From contig NC_021677.1 in NCBI RefSeq assembly GCF_000247815.1, positions 5,856,952 through 5,920,951 on the forward strand: DNA of 64,000 nt. Direction: 5' to 3'. Positions 15,691-29,587 of the stretch are shown one piece after another. The notes beneath the pieces were generated by a model. That model saw only the letters and a list, made by a program, of their open reading frames with translations, was not told the origin of the DNA and searched no databases. Position 1 is the first letter of the stretch; each line of letters opens with the position of its first letter. The translations under genes and the position numbers were made by a program. The DNA is from Ficedula albicollis (Eukaryota > Chordata > Aves > Passeriformes > Muscicapidae).

Positions 15691-18600
15691 GAAACAATGG
15701 GCTGCTTTTCCTCAACAATATATTTCTCTCTTAGGATGCAGTAAGTACTGTCCTCTTCCTTTCCACCTGTATAAAAGTTTTATATACAGTTCAGACACAA
15801 TAAACAGCAAAAGTAAGGCAAAGAAGTCTCTTTTTCCATTTACCTAATTAAATTATCTTCTTTCTTTAGTGCTTATGGTAAAGAAAATCACTTCTGATTC
15901 TGAAACCAAAGAATACAACCAATTGCGCAATGCAAGGGATACTATGTAAGAAAAAGCCTCTATTCCCAAGAGACAATTTTTTAGCCCTTTTTATAAAACA
16001 ATGAGGTTATAAATAAACTAGCAAGAAAAAACCATGAATTTAAATTATATTTGAATAAATATTTTGCTGCTTCTTTGGCAAAAGGTCTCTCAAGAAAAAA
16101 AGAACATTCATAGATACAAAGCAGTAGCTTGTGCAGCAGCTCACATTGTGAGTTTCTTAGTTTTCAAGCCTCTCTGAAAGATTGCTTTCTCTTTGCCAGC
16201 AAAGCCTTTGATATGCTTATCATGCATTTAAAGCTATGGATGGATATACAATCCTATCTAAACCGATTAGAAAAAATTAAATCAATCCACCAGCACCTAC
16301 TATATTAAATCATGTACATTAGAAAACATTTCTGGAACACCAAACCCACCCATTAACAATCTTAGTTGGGGGAAAAAAGACTGGGGTAGAATCCTAGACA
16401 AGTTCTTTTTCTCTCATTTCTGTGAGTGAGAGAATTCAACGACCAACCGTGAAATGGATCATGTTTTATTTATTCTGCAGAAATGGCGAATCACAGCGAA
16501 GTGTAGCTTTGGGATTAATCAATGGGCTTTTATCACCAGGGCATGGATTGGACTTTGGTTCCTCTCAGAGTGCCTACAAATCACTCTGATTAGATGCCTG
16601 TCTGAAATATACATCATTTGACTTTGCAAGCTTCAGGCATAATAACTGGAATACTGTATAAAGGGGGTGAGCTTCTACAGGGTGGGTCACCAAGGCTTGA
16701 TATAAAGGGTGAAAATTAGTGTGTTTGAGAGAAGGCTAATGAATAACAGCCAGCAATGCTGTGAAAATCAAATCTAGGGGGGAAAAAGTTACAGAGCCTT
16801 GAAACCCTGAACTGTCCTAATTCCTGGATATAGGCCTGGCACTTTTACAGCTGAGTGCTGGCGGTAGTAGTGGAGGTCGCAAAAGTTGTATCTGCCATCT
16901 CTACTCAGCAGAAGAAAACGAACTACTACGGAGATAAATCAAAATTCAGCACAAACATTACCAGAAAATTGATATTGGTGAAGACAATTTGTAATTGATG
17001 TAGTGATACTAACTCACTTCTGTCTAGCAGACAGGAGCCCCTGACCTAATGAATCTACCCTGGAGAAGTTCAAGCTTGCAGCTTCAGTCATATGTCAGTG
17101 ACTTGGTTTTCTGGGAATGTGAGTAGAAGAGGACCTTAACATTTGGCAATCCCAAAGATAATATGTGTATTTTCTGATCCCATTAAAATATGCCTAAATT
17201 TGGCCCAATTGAAACACTTGAAACATCTTGTTTCAGAGATGCCGAAGCTCTTATCAAGGAATTTAGGTTTTTCTACATTCCATTTACATTGTACATCGCC
17301 CTCTCCACCAATAATAACATGGTAGGTTCAAATCTCAGTTGCTCGATATTCCAGTTCCCAAATCCAGAAGTTTCTCTACACTACCTGCAGAGTAGATGTC
17401 CCTTCTGTGGTGCTGTGCAGCTCTCCATTATGACTCTTCACACAGAGCAATGATGTATTGCTGCTACTCTCAGCGAAAGCAGTACTAGTTGCAATCTGAG
17501 AGTAAATGCATCAACGCAAAATAACAAAGGTTGTAAATCTGGTCCTGAAGCTTTGGATTCAAACCCTACATAGTATGCCATGTCTTAAAATGGTTTATTG
17601 AAATAGTATGTACTTAATTATTTGAAACATGCTTCATTTGATTGCTACACGATACACACATTTGAGGAGTCCATTTCTGGCATTTGGGTTTCTGAGTTGG
17701 CTGTATATGTTTTTCCTGCTTACACACACAGATCCTATACTGTCTATGAATTAAAAATAAACACCTCAATCTGGGCTCAATCTGGATATGAGGTATATAT
17801 TAATGTAAACCATTTTCATTTGGAAAAGTAAGTATTACAACAATATTACTTATTACCTCCTGCATGAACATGATAGATGTGCTTTCTCTTCCCTTTGCAT
17901 ATTACTCATTTGACTCTGTTAGCCTCTTGTCAATACCCATATTAACTGCTGCTTCTGTTCACTGAGAAGAAAGGAAAAGTATTTTTCTTTGAAGATAATG
18001 TGAACACTGTTCAACGTGTTCACTGTTCAATTCAGCAAGTACTACAGCAGCTCAGTCATCCTACAGGCCATATTAGACTCAGCACCCTTGAATCTATAGC
18101 CAAAATAAGCCTTAGTATAGAATGTCTTCTGTAGTTAAGATAAGAAATAGCTTGCAAAGTATTAAGAGAAAATCCTTTACTCTGATCTGAGGTATATTAT
18201 AATAGGATGTATTTAATATTCAATAGAGCGCTTTCAAAATACTTTCATTTTAAATACAATTAATGCATGGCAATCTCATATTTATCTCTATGGAGAGCAT
18301 AAGAATATTTTCTCTATTGTACTACAAATGGAAAAGAATCCTTCTGTATCCTGACATCATTTCTTTGGCGATTTTCAGTGCTTTAAATCAAAGCGCCAAA
18401 ACAAGAGTTCATTATAGCAATCCAGAGAGAAGCATAATCTCCAAAGTCCTGATTCTCTGCAGCTTCTTATTCATGGATATGAGCTGGTTATTAGCACTAA
18501 CAAATGGGGACTTCCTTTGGAAGAAAGACTATCTATACGTCCACACTGCTTATTTTTTTCATCTAAGAGGTATGCATAAAAATTTAGGGGAATTTATATC

Positions 18601-20250
18601 CAGATGCATACTGACTCATATATTCTCAAATTTTATATGTATGAAGTTTTCATTACAGGAAAAAAAAGAATGCAAGGTGAAAAAGGCCATGAAGTTGAAG
18701 AGTCAAAGGTTTTTATCACACTAATTTCTACTGTTTGTAGAAAGTAAGATCTATAATAAGTGAAACTTATAAAAATTTAAGAAACTTCCCCAAATTGTTT
18801 TGTGGCAGATGCAGTAAAAGACTACAAGGGATAAGAATGGCATTTATTTGCTTTTTCCATGACATCATTCTCCTAATAAGCCCTTCATTCCTTCATCACA
18901 CACCTCATTTTGCAACAGTAAATGATACCACTTTTATTCTGTGTATTTAGTGAGGCTAGAGCATTTGGAGGAAAGAATCATGTAATAAAACAGTGCATTA
19001 TGGTGTTTGTGCACATGAATATCAATTTAAGATTGCAGAGAATACCGACTGCAGTATTTTTTAACTTTCAGCTTCCTAAGTTTTACAATATTACTGTTGG
19101 TTTAATGTATGAAATCACAGTAAAAGTGCCTAGGCTATTAATATAAATTTCTTTATGCAGAACAATACTTAATCATGAGAGCTCTAGATACAGTTTTGTA
19201 CAAGCTTCTGCTGCTTGAATTAATTATGCCATAGAGGTAGCAGCCATTATTTCTCAGGAGACCAAGTAGTAAGTGTGTTTAGAAGACAGACCTTTAAAGT
19301 AGATTTCATAACCATGTACTAGTATGAGAAGATGATAAAATTAAGAACTGTCCAGCATTTTTTTAAATACCTCAGGTTTCAGGAGGAATATGTTCTAATT
19401 TATTGCTTCCTTCTGTACTTTTTAATTTTTCTTTTACACTTGGCATGATGCATGATATGTGCAAGGGGAAATTGCAGGAGAAGTTCTGATCAATCAGTGT
19501 AATCCTGGGACAAAATTAAAAATGCTACATCTTCCTACAGAAAACAGAATCACAGATTTTGCCAGCAGTACTACTTGTAAAGAATCAAAGATTCCGCTTA
19601 ATTTACAAAAATTCAGAAATCCAAGGTAGGAAAACAGAGAGGCATATTTTGGTGTACCGAGACTTAGTTACTTTTGGATTTCATCAGAGATTACATAAAG
19701 TACCTTTGCTTTTCATCCAAGTGATTTAATTCCATTTCCGAAATAGCACTACATCTTAGATCTTGGAAGAAAACCTAGACAGCAATAACAAAGAACCTTG
19801 CAGAAGAATTCCTTTGAGAGAGAGAGAACAGGAGAAAGAAAGCAAAAGGCAGCAAGGCTTGTCCATACTTCTGATACAACATATCAGAATTAATTAAAAA
19901 TTTCTGCAGTTTATTCATTGATGTTCGGGATATATATATCAAAAGCATAGGCATTCTTATGTCTTGCAAAAAAATTACTTTTCAAGTATGTATCTATGCT
20001 GAATGAAGAATATGGATGTGCCATATTTTAACTCTGGTTCTCAGAAAAACATTTTAGATAATCACAACTTAACTGAAATCAGAACAAACAGAACGTAATT
20101 CAAGTGCTTCTGTTCAAAGAAGCACAGAACTTCACATAATAAGACACATGCGTCTTCTAATAAAACCATGTATTCCACACGGAAAACAATCTACCTCTAC
20201 TTCCACTGATTTACCAAAATATGAGTATTGGTCTAATACCGATACTCAAC
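15691..20250. other. AT-rich spacer, nothing recognised
   Basis: Contains only short frames and one 153-codon frame (18263-18724) of low-complexity AT-rich composition with no recognisable domain, which I do not call a gene. Confidence 0.5.
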
Positions 20251-20765
20251 TGTGACGGACAAAAGACTCTAACAATTTAAAGTTAGAAAGTGTATGTTTA
20301 ATCAGTGCTGGGCAGCAACGTGAGGTAATCCTCTAATACGCACTGCAAAATCACAGGTGATCACAAAGTCTATTTATTAGCAAAGGATTTAAACAAATAC
20401 ATATTGATAATAACAGCCCCTCCCATCCCCCGCTTCCTATGGTAATTAGCTTGAATAGCTATTAAGCATGTGTGATTGACTTCTTAAATCAAGTCTGGGG
20501 TCATTTTTGTGGGGAGGGGTCTTAAAAGAAGGAAGTAAGGCGAGTCTTCCTCACCCTAAACTCTTGACCTTTTCTGTCAATGACAAGACAAATGATTTCT
20601 GGCGATAGTCCAGTTTTTCAAAGAATGGGTTTCTGGTTGCATTGTCTATGTTCGACAAATGATTTCTGGCGATAGTCCAATTTTTCAAAGAATGGGTTTC
20701 TGGTTGCATTGTCTATGTTCCTTTGGATCTGCTCACTAGTTTTGTCTTTTCCCAGTGTAAGCACA
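20251..20765 (-). mobile_element. Possible LTR (minus), ends uncertain
   Basis: The plus strand runs from TGTGACGGACAAAAG to GTGTAAGCACA, giving TGTG/CACA termini. On the minus strand AATAAATAG lies near 20370-20380, suitable as a polyadenylation signal. No target duplication was found. A 67-base tandem duplication lies inside it. Confidence 0.35.
20587..20720 (+). repeat. 67-bp tandem duplication
   Basis: 20587-20653 and 20654-20720 both begin GACAAATGATTTCTGG and end TTGTCTATGTTC. I see one difference (CAGTTTTT against CAATTTTT). Confidence 0.9.
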
Positions 20766-21409
20766 GCTGAGCAAACATGAAATGATAGGCAATCAATTAT
20801 TTAAGTTTCAGATAACTACTCCCTTCTAACTTCCAACTTTTAATTATTTTCAGCAAGGTAACTAAAATCCTAATTTTTTAATATCAGTGTTTCACCATAT
20901 GCATAAAACAACTATCTTAACAGCTGGAGAATGCTGCCAGGCAGTGATGTGGGCCATCAAGAGCTTAGCCGTTGCATTCCTTTCCTGCCTCTGCCCTGCA
21001 AACTCTTGGACTCAGATACGCAAAGGAAAACAGGCAGATTGTACGACAAGCCATAGGGTGGTAAGTTATTTCTGATGTAGAAGTATGTCTTTAACAAATG
21101 GAAACTAGTAGTATGATACTCTATACAACTTTATTTTCCTTGCTAAATTATGGAAGCACCCAAAGTAGGATTACAAAAAAATCTCAAGAATATGATACTA
21201 GACCTCAACCCAACTAATAGGGGGAAATCACCCATTCCACTCAAAGGTACTGAGATACTCTGCCATACATTACTATGTTCCCTGAAACCTGTAGTCTGCA
21301 GATATGTGTATTTTAGATGGGGGCACAATCCCAAACTCACCAGGGGCACTGTCTCTTGCAGGGACAAAATATAGCCCGCCTAAGCCCTACAAAGACAAAA
21401 GCTTCCTGC

Positions 21410-21598
21410 CTACTTAAAGTTATCTGGCTGCTCTGTGCAGGGGTTGTTCCTACTCCATACCACTTTGCTTCCATCACTCTCAGGAACTGGCTGAAGCAGG
21501 AAGAGCTGCCCTGCTTGGAGTGGCTGATCAGTACAAGCTGCTCCTGTCCTAGTAGCAGCGGCTCCCCCAGCTCCTCTAGGTACTTGCAGAGCCACCAC
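21410..21598 (-). CDS. Candidate terminal exon, gene unknown
   Basis: On the minus strand a pyrimidine-rich acceptor (CTATCCCTGTCCCCTGGCAG) is followed by a frame open for 62 codons to a TAG. It is in phase with the candidate exon at 21693-21791. The peptide includes QPLQAGQLFLLQPVPESDG. A second frame of the same stretch is also open and reads protein-like (for example LEELGEPLLLGQEQL), so the correct frame is not settled. I do not recognise either. The block may be a real exon, a relic, or chance. Confidence 0.3.
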   Translation of the reverse strand: MVALQVPRGAGGAAATRTGAACTDQPLQAGQLFLLQPVPESDGSKVVWSRNNPCTEQPDNFK

Positions 21599-21692
21599 CT
21601 GCCAGGGGACAGGGATAGAATGAAGCTTTTCAGGATAGAAGAAGGGTGGCCTGGTGTAGAGCCTCCCATGCCCCATTTGAAATGTTACTTAC

Positions 21693-21791
21693 AACCAAGT
21701 TCAGCTGGCCCTCAATCTCAGTCTCCTTCCAGATGGTGATTATTGCCCACACATTGGTCTCGAGGCACAAGGCCGCATGATCCAGAAAGGC
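21693..21791 (-). CDS. Candidate internal exon, gene unknown
   Basis: The minus strand shows an acceptor (TTTTCAACTGCAAACATCTCGCTACAG), then exactly 33 open codons, then the consensus donor GTAAGT. The peptide includes LDHAALCLETNVWAIITIW, a protein-like helical composition. The length is divisible by three and the phase is 0 at both ends, so it joins the downstream candidate without a shift. No homologue is recognised from memory. Confidence 0.35.
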
Positions 21792-21799
21792 CTGTAGCG

Positions 21800-24700
21800 A
21801 GATGTTTGCAGTTGAAAAGACACAGAACCAATCGTTGCAGAAGGGGCAGACAGCTGAGAGAATAGCATGAAACTGCTCTGTGGTCTAAGTAGTGCTGCCT
21901 GTACAATTAAGCAGCTTCCAACAAATCTGACCGCTGTTCAACTGACTGCAGAAAGCAGACAAATAGTATCCTTTCCAGGAATAACTGCTCTGTTCTGCTA
22001 CAACAGTGCAGAAATTGGCTCTACCTTAGAGACTGTTCCACCACAGATACCCGTACACCTTTATAAAGCACAGTAGAAGACTTCACAGTAGTTTTTACTC
22101 AAAATCTAACCCAACTGGAAACGTGCTTATTAATAGAATGACCCTCCATGGATAGCTATAATGTGTGAAAAGAACTGATCATGGTCAGACACTGACCATG
22201 ACTGGCATGGACAAGGCTAAGGAGTAAGTGAAGCATTGTCACTGTTGCTAATGTCTGTATCACAGGAAAGGCAGGGAGAGATGAAGGTTTAAACACAAAG
22301 GTTCATAAGTACTGTGATCACAAACCAGAGGACTTAATCCATCTCCCACAAACAGAATTTTGTCTTCAACGTGTACCAGTTCCATTGTTCAGGTAGAATA
22401 CCATTAGCATCGCGATATTGTTCAAGACATTTCTTATGAATCCATTCAATTTCAAATTAAGTGCAGGGCCAAATACTTGAATTCAGCCTATAACTAAATA
22501 GATACAGCATTAAGAAAGAAACTAATCCAGATTAGGTTTTTTAAAGTTTGCATCATAGAAAAAGTATACAGCATTTTGCATTTAGTGTATCATCAGCTAA
22601 GTGCTAATCTCAAGTACTATGGATAGCTTGCAGTGCCTACTGCTTGTTCTGGATATAAAAACAAGTTACATTTTGTCTGTCATTGCCATTTTAGTCCACA
22701 TTGCATCAAAACTGTTGCTCGTAATTTGGCAAAGAACCAGGAGAGAAGAGACAGATGATGGTGGCTGTGAAGGCTGACAGCAGGTGACAACTGAGAGAAA
22801 AGAATAGAACTATGTTATTCTACCAAGACATTAAATGCCACAAGACATGAAGGTCCACCTAAATTAAAAAACAAACCAAACCAACAAACAAACAAACAAA
22901 CAAATAAATACCAACAAAACATGACAAAAAACCCCCAAAAACAACTCCAAAGCATTAAAACTTAATGAAAGAGAGAAAAAAGAAAAGTGTGATGAATCAA
23001 AAAGACACTAAGAATGGCTCAAAATAAATTCTAGCAGAACAAAGTGGTGTAATTTTATATTTTAATTCCTAAATTCTAAGTAATTCAAGTAATTTTGAGT
23101 ACTGGTAAAGTGAGTACATTAATACTGTATGCACTCCATGCCTTTGATTACCAGGACATTTTTATCGCCACACAAAATTTTAAACTATCATTTGCCTCTG
23201 TTTAAACAATTAAGACTGGATTCCCATACGTGTTCAAAGTTTGTTCAGATCTGACTGTTACACAAGGGAAAAAATGAAACTTCCTAATATCTATACTTCC
23301 TATACTATCCTATTTATGCCCTTTCCTCAGAAAACAAGACAGAGAGCTGCTGCTAAGCCCTGTGTTCCAATGTCAGGTATGTCTGAAGTTGTCTGGTGTT
23401 CTATTTAAGGACTCCATCAGCTAACAGCCTCACACCACCTGCCATCAATCACCATAAAAGTTTACAGAGCAAGGATGGCTTAGACATTTTAAAAGTGACT
23501 AGAATTCTTTCCAATCTTTAATAACTTTCCGACCCTTTATTTTTTTGCCACAATTTATTTGAAGATTCTTGCTGTACTTTGCATCTAAAACAGGACAAGC
23601 ATCTTTAATAAAGTTCACTTACTTTAGAAAGCCCCTGGTGGGGCCATAAACTGAGTTGTGACCACTGACTACACACCTCCATATCCAATGCGTTATGTTC
23701 AGTATATGATGCAGTATGATTCAACAGAAACTTTTCCCACTGCAAGATGCAGTATCTGTTTCTATTGATTCAGATCCCAGTTTGTGCAGACCTCTTTTCA
23801 AAATACAATTTGTGCCTTAATGAATAAACCGGTTTGAATTAGGTGCATAACTCAGCCTTTATAAATTTAACTATAGCACATAATAGGATTATTTACCACT
23901 TTTATAAAGTGACAAGTGTCTGCTATACAATATTTGGGGAATTATACAGTTTGAGTGCCTTTGGTTAAAAGCCAGCCTCCAGCCTCCATATTTTTATAAG
24001 ACCAAAGCTAATATTTCTCTCTTTATCTGTCATTCAGAAAGATGATGTCAAATCTCAGCCAGAGTTTTTCTTTGCATTCAGACTTTCACAGCCTGATTAT
24101 CACCTATCACAGATAAAACTGTTGGAAGCTGTTTGGAAAAATCCCCATGTAGCTTGCATTCCCTGTGCCTTCTTCAAAATGCCATGAAGGATGCCAAGGT
24201 AACACCCAACCCAGAAGGGAGCTCAGGCCAAGGCTACCCCAGAGCCTCCAATTCTTATGGCTGTGATGGAGACCCCATCAATAATTCATATACCATATCT
24301 TTGTACTTGTTTCTGCAATAATTCACTGCAAGTAAAAATCAAAGATGTGAAGCAGGGTAAGTGTGATCCTATATTTGCCTCTAAATTACTACTCTTTGCT
24401 CCCTCAGAGATTCTAGAAAAAAAGTACTCCCGTTGGAGGGACTAACAAAGCATGGGGAGGAGGGCAGGCGATGGAAGGAAATACCTTTTTATCTCCATAC
24501 TCCATGCAGAAGAGGCTCATCGTTTTTCCTTGTACAAATCTTAGAAGAGGTGGTAGCCTTCCATGTCAGGTAAATTTTAGCCAAACAAATCACCCATAAG
24601 GGTGGGAATGATCCCTTAGACAGCTGAGACTAGATTCCCACAAGCATGGGCAAGAGTACTATAGATATCTTAGTCACAACGTCTGTTCCAGACAACACCA

Positions 24701-25139
24701 TAAATCATGTATTTAACACACACAAAAACACCCCCATAGAAATTTAATGTGCAAAAGGAACAAAGTAGAAGAGACTAAGGTCCATGAAATGGCACTGGAT
24801 TATTTAGATAACACTTTGAGTAAGTCTGAAAAAGTTCATGACTTACATTACAGAGCACTGCAAAACACAAAACGAACAGCTAAAAAAAAACCCAAACAAA
24901 AAAAAATCCACAAAAATCTAACAATAAACAGTTTTACCACATTCAGAGCAGATTTCCTGCCAAGTCTAAATAAGACAATGACAGTCTAAAGAAACCTACA
25001 CCAAATTAGGTAGTAATTCAGTGTCACAAGGGGCAGCCATATACCCTGACTTCAGCTCCTCTCTAGCTGAAACCATCGTAGTTGACTCGGGAACAGAAGG
25101 TAAACAAGCCTTAAGACAGGCACCCACTGCAACAGCCCT
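21800..25139. other. AT-rich spacer with A-rich simple repeats
   Basis: A CAAA-type simple repeat lies at about 22868-22935 and an A-rich stretch at about 24877-24915. No gene or named mobile element seen. Confidence 0.5.
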
Positions 25140-25384
25140 GTGCCTCAAGCTGCACCAGGAAGAATGTTGGACATTAGGAAGAATTCCTTCACTGAAACGG
25201 TGGTCAGGCTTTGAAACGACCTGCCCAGGGGAGTGATGGAGACACCATGCCTGTAAGTGTTACGAAAGATGTGTGGATGTGGCACCTGGGGAGATGCAGT
25301 TTGTTGGTGAACACAGAGTGCCAGGTTAATGGTTGGACTTGATAATCTTAGAGATCTTTTCCAAACTTAAGAATTCTATTATTC
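25140..25384 (+). mobile_element. CR1 LINE 3' end fragment
   Basis: The order of conserved CR1 phrases is present: TTGGACATTAGGAAGAATTCC, TGAAACGGTGGTCAGGC, CTGCCCAGGGGAGTGATGGAG, GTGTGGATGTGGCAC, GGTTGGACTTGATAATCTTAG, and a terminal AATTCTATTATTC. CR1 is a non-LTR retrotransposon, usually 5'-truncated in birds; only the 3' UTR region is here. Confidence 0.9.
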
Positions 25385-28300
25385 AGAAGATCAGGTCTCA
25401 AGTATCTCCATGTTTTGCTTTTTCAATAATTTGCAGGACTTTGTCCAGAATCATTATAATAATTTTTATCATGTACTAGCAAATATCTTATCAAATGTCT
25501 TGGAACTTGAAACATATCTCAAATCCATTTACAAAGGTGCAGGGAAACAACAAAATTGACCACTGAAAGTTAGACAAAATTAATTCCCTCCTAGGTTGGT
25601 GGTAAAATAACCCTGAGATTACCAGGTCTTCTGATGAAACTGTCATTACAACTCCCTACATTCATAAAATATTCTCTGTAAAAAACCCCCAAGTTTCAAA
25701 AAATTTGCTATGTACTTGAAGACAGAACAAAAAGTATAGATGTCACTTCATACAGTCATTTTAGCACAGAATATGATGTATTGGTTTTAATGTCTTGAAA
25801 TACACGAAGTAAATGGATTTTTTCTAATTATACATCACAGACATGCAAGATATATAACAGCTGTACAAATCAGTGGAATGTCAGCTAAGATCTGATCCAT
25901 GTGTGCAGTAAAGTTTGTGACAAATATTAAAATAATGGTACTCCTGCCTTTTTATGTTGCATTAGGCAGATATATAAAATATCTGTTTTGGTATAATTTA
26001 ATGTACAGCATGAAAATGTGAAAAACTAATCACAGTAATGCTGCTGCTGAAAAGATGAGCCTTTACTTTCTCTGCCTGCTTGATCCCACGGCCTCCTTAT
26101 CACTGGCAACAGTTTGTTTATTTGGGTGTCCCATCATCTAGATTCAAAAACTGAACTGACAAAAATAAGAGCAGTTCTGAAGGAGGAAATAATAAAATAA
26201 ATCCAACCCAAATCAATAACAAATACATTAGGTTTTGATGAAATGAGCACCCTGACCCTAGGTGCTATTATCAGGACAAAAGATCACCATGTCTCAGTAC
26301 CTGTGAGAATTTAGAATACCTTAGATCATAAAAGTCACACTCTTGTGTGTGGAATAAAAATATTTATTGGTGTAGGCTGGACAATTTATAACACGGTTAC
26401 AGAACCCAAGTCTCCCACTGATTTATCCAGCCAAGAATATGTAACAATTTTGATGGAACTTACAGAAGGAAAAAGAAAAAGCTATATTAATGGCACAGTC
26501 CTGCATTATTTAAGTTCCTTTCTTCACTAGTATCAGGGTCAGCATCTTAAGAAAATATGCTGCATTCATTTCTCAGGGTAGTAAAAGCTGCACTTAGTCT
26601 TATTTTCAGATTATTATAGTAAAGTATTTAAGAAAACAAAAAAGATCCTCTATGAAATCATGCCCATTAATCCAAACTCTCGTAAAATCTTCTATATGTT
26701 TTGCATTTGTATATCTTGTTCTTGTTAAAAGCATGGTAGTTGAGAATACACACTAGTTAGCAGTAAACAACTAGGTACTTTTAAATGTTAACTGTACATG
26801 GTAGCTTAGATTTACAAATGATCAAACATCCTGTGTTTTGGCCAGAAGGAAGGAAAACTATACAAAGATCAATAAGAGATTTTTAAAGGTTATAATTGTA
26901 AAATGATCCCAGTGGAAAGAAAATGGAGTTAATATTCTTACCTAATGCCCCATTCCCTCATTCCCCTGATACTTAAGTTCTGTGGATCTTGACTAATTTT
27001 TGAATCTACCTATTTGTGACTCTTTTGGGCTCTTTTCTCTCTTCATATTGCTTTTTAAAGGAAGCAAAATATATTTAAATCAACCCCTGTTGCAACTGCA
27101 GCTGAGTCAGTCAAATTACACCCGGGATTAATTTCCCTGTGTCTAACCATGGTCTGAACAGAGATCTCCGGTCTGCTCAGATAAACTTTTGCGGAGTTGC
27201 TTTGTGTTTGGGTTTTTTAGGTGAAATAGCACATGCATTTAGGTGTCAAGTTCCATAGGAAGCTGGAACCATCTAAATGTAAGGTAGATCTAATTGGTTT
27301 AAGGGTTGGACACACGTAGTCTTCAAATGCAGAACTCCCCCGACTTGCAGAAATCAGAGTTCATTCACCAAGGGAAACTCAAGACCTTCCCTTTGCAAAA
27401 GCTCTTCTGCGGTGACATTATATCATGGGTTGGCATCAACTCCCCTGAGGTAAACAATCAGAAATATTTCAGAACCTTAAATAATTAAACAAACAAGAAG
27501 CAAGCAATGATCCAAGTATGCCAACTGTAAAAATACAAGAGACAGAAGATCAGAGCTTTTTAGGTGGAGATCCGTCTATAGAAACATTAGTAGGACCTGG
27601 AATTCGTTAACATGGAACCAGAATCCAGAAGAAAGATAAAGTAATAAAAAGTAGATATAATATGAACAAGATCTATTTCTATTTATTTGATTTTAACTTG
27701 TAAATTGTATTGACCTGCAAGAAACAGCATTCCTATTAAAAAACCCTCCCAATGAATTATGTTAATGTTGCTGGCATATAGCACAGTGAAATGAGCAGTG
27801 ATTCTCACAAGTACTGGCACATAGAAGAATTCCAAGCCTCGGAGCTGATGTGTTAAGTCCTTTCAATGCTTAGTGACAGTAATATATATAAGTTGCATAC
27901 TCATATCCATTAGGGTACAAATACCAGAAATTAATTAATTGATCTGAAAACATTTTTTTAGTGTCAGCAAACAAGCACAGTTGGACCCAGGAACCAAAGC
28001 CTGCAATTGCACATAAAAAGCTGAAAGGTGATGTCTAAGAAGAATGCATAATACAAGAAGGTTAAAAGAGAAAAGAAATAAAAAAACAAAAAACCCAAGG
28101 CCCCCCCCAAAAAAAGAGGAAAATCTACTGCCTAGACTGTGTGGTGATAAATTATATGCCTCACAATCCTTCCCATAGTCCCATATTCATACAGTTTATT
28201 TTACATTCTCAATACAAGCTCTTTCAATATATATCTTTTCAAAATGAATTTCTTTAAAAAGACTTATCCGTAAACTGTTCTTGTTAAACTTTTCAACACT

Positions 28301-29347
28301 CTAATTAAAACAGTATGAATAAAAGAATATTTTGTAACTCAAGGTGACTGAAATCCCAAATAACTGCATGATCTTAACTTCTAGTTCTTGCCTTTTTTTT
28401 AAATAGATCTTTCTTTTTTGCAATCCCTTCTTGTTCTCATCTTAACTTAAAACCCAGTCTGTCAACCTTCTGTATGATATCAGTTGTCAGTAGGGTACTA
28501 CTTGGTACAAATCAGTGTCAGTTGAAACCCTTAAAGAAGAAAGTGCCTGTTTTGAGAAGAGCTCTACATGCACACAGCCAGGTAAGTGAAAACCATACAG
28601 TACTAAAAAGAGGCACCTAGGACTATTTTTTTGGAGCTTATCTGATTATCAGCTTTAAATCAAGAAATTCTTCCTTTCAGACAGTATGTTGTAACAAAAC
28701 CTATTCAGCACTCTCAATCCCTTAATCCAGTGGACTGGATTAAGTTACTTGCAGAGTAACTTTAATAGAAAGGACATAAAATTAAATCATGAGATGAATA
28801 AATCAGGACCTTTAATAATAGTGTGTGTGTGAAATAAATCCAGTAAGGATGTGTTGGGGGCAAAACTACTCACTCATTCTTGAAAAGAAAAACATGATAA
28901 ATGTTTACCTAAATCAATAGATTATCTACTCAGTCCCTCAAGTCCTTCCAGAGAATCTCATGATAGAAGACACTGTAAAGATTGAAGAGAATTTCATACA
29001 GAAGCAGTACATCACCAGAATGACCTTCCTAAAATATTAATGAGATTAAACAAAAAATCCACCAATAAAATAAATCCAGATCTATATATACACTGCTACA
29101 ATTGCAAAAAATACTTTCATGCTTATAGCAGGAATTAATTACAGTTGTCTTTCTCTAATAAATTAATAATTGGAAGGCAGATTTTACATTTAACTTATTT
29201 CCACATTTCAGCATGGCATGCTACCTATACCTGAGACTGTCACCTCTATTTTCCTCCTCCTTATTGTGCAAACTTCCCTTTTCTGACCAATACTGCCATC
29301 CAATGACCACTCCCTTACTCTTCATAAACGCCTTTTTTCACCTGACT
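25385..29347. other. AT-rich spacer, nothing recognised
   Basis: No domain-bearing frame seen. I searched it for a 3' LTR matching 36208-36636 (expected to show CTGATAACA and TGACAGTGG ends) and did not find one. Confidence 0.5.
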
Positions 29348-29485
29348 TTAGTACTCCATGTCTCCTTTGTGCTCTCTAATCCCTGAATCCCATGCAACAT
29401 CTCCACATACAGGAAGTACAACCTCTTCATCTTCATCTTCATCTTCTCTCTTCCTCCCCTTTTCACTACCAGACTCCCAACCCAT
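29348..29485 (-). CDS. Small ORF with basic then acidic run, near provirus 3' end
   Basis: A 45-codon frame starts MGWESGSEKGRKRE and continues with a run of alternating E and D to about residue 21. The basic cluster at residues 8-13 could act as a nuclear localisation signal, but low-complexity GAA/GAT repeats can produce this by chance. It lies downstream of the Cys/His-rich ORF on the same strand. It may belong to that transcript or be spacer. Confidence 0.25.
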   Translation of the reverse strand: MGWESGSEKGRKREDEDEDEEVVLPVCGDVAWDSGIREHKGDMEY

Positions 29486-29587
29486 GGTCAGTACTTCTAG
29501 TCAGGCCATAACTCCTCGTCAGCTGTCACAATTCAGAGACCAGTTCAGCAGCTTAACCTTCTAAAAAACAATCCAGAGCTTTGAATA

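Noticed and set aside
18263..18724. A 153-codon open frame on plus
   Set aside because: AT-rich composition, no domain, no splice or promoter context, not repeated elsewhere. Length alone is not enough in 64 kb of AT-rich DNA.
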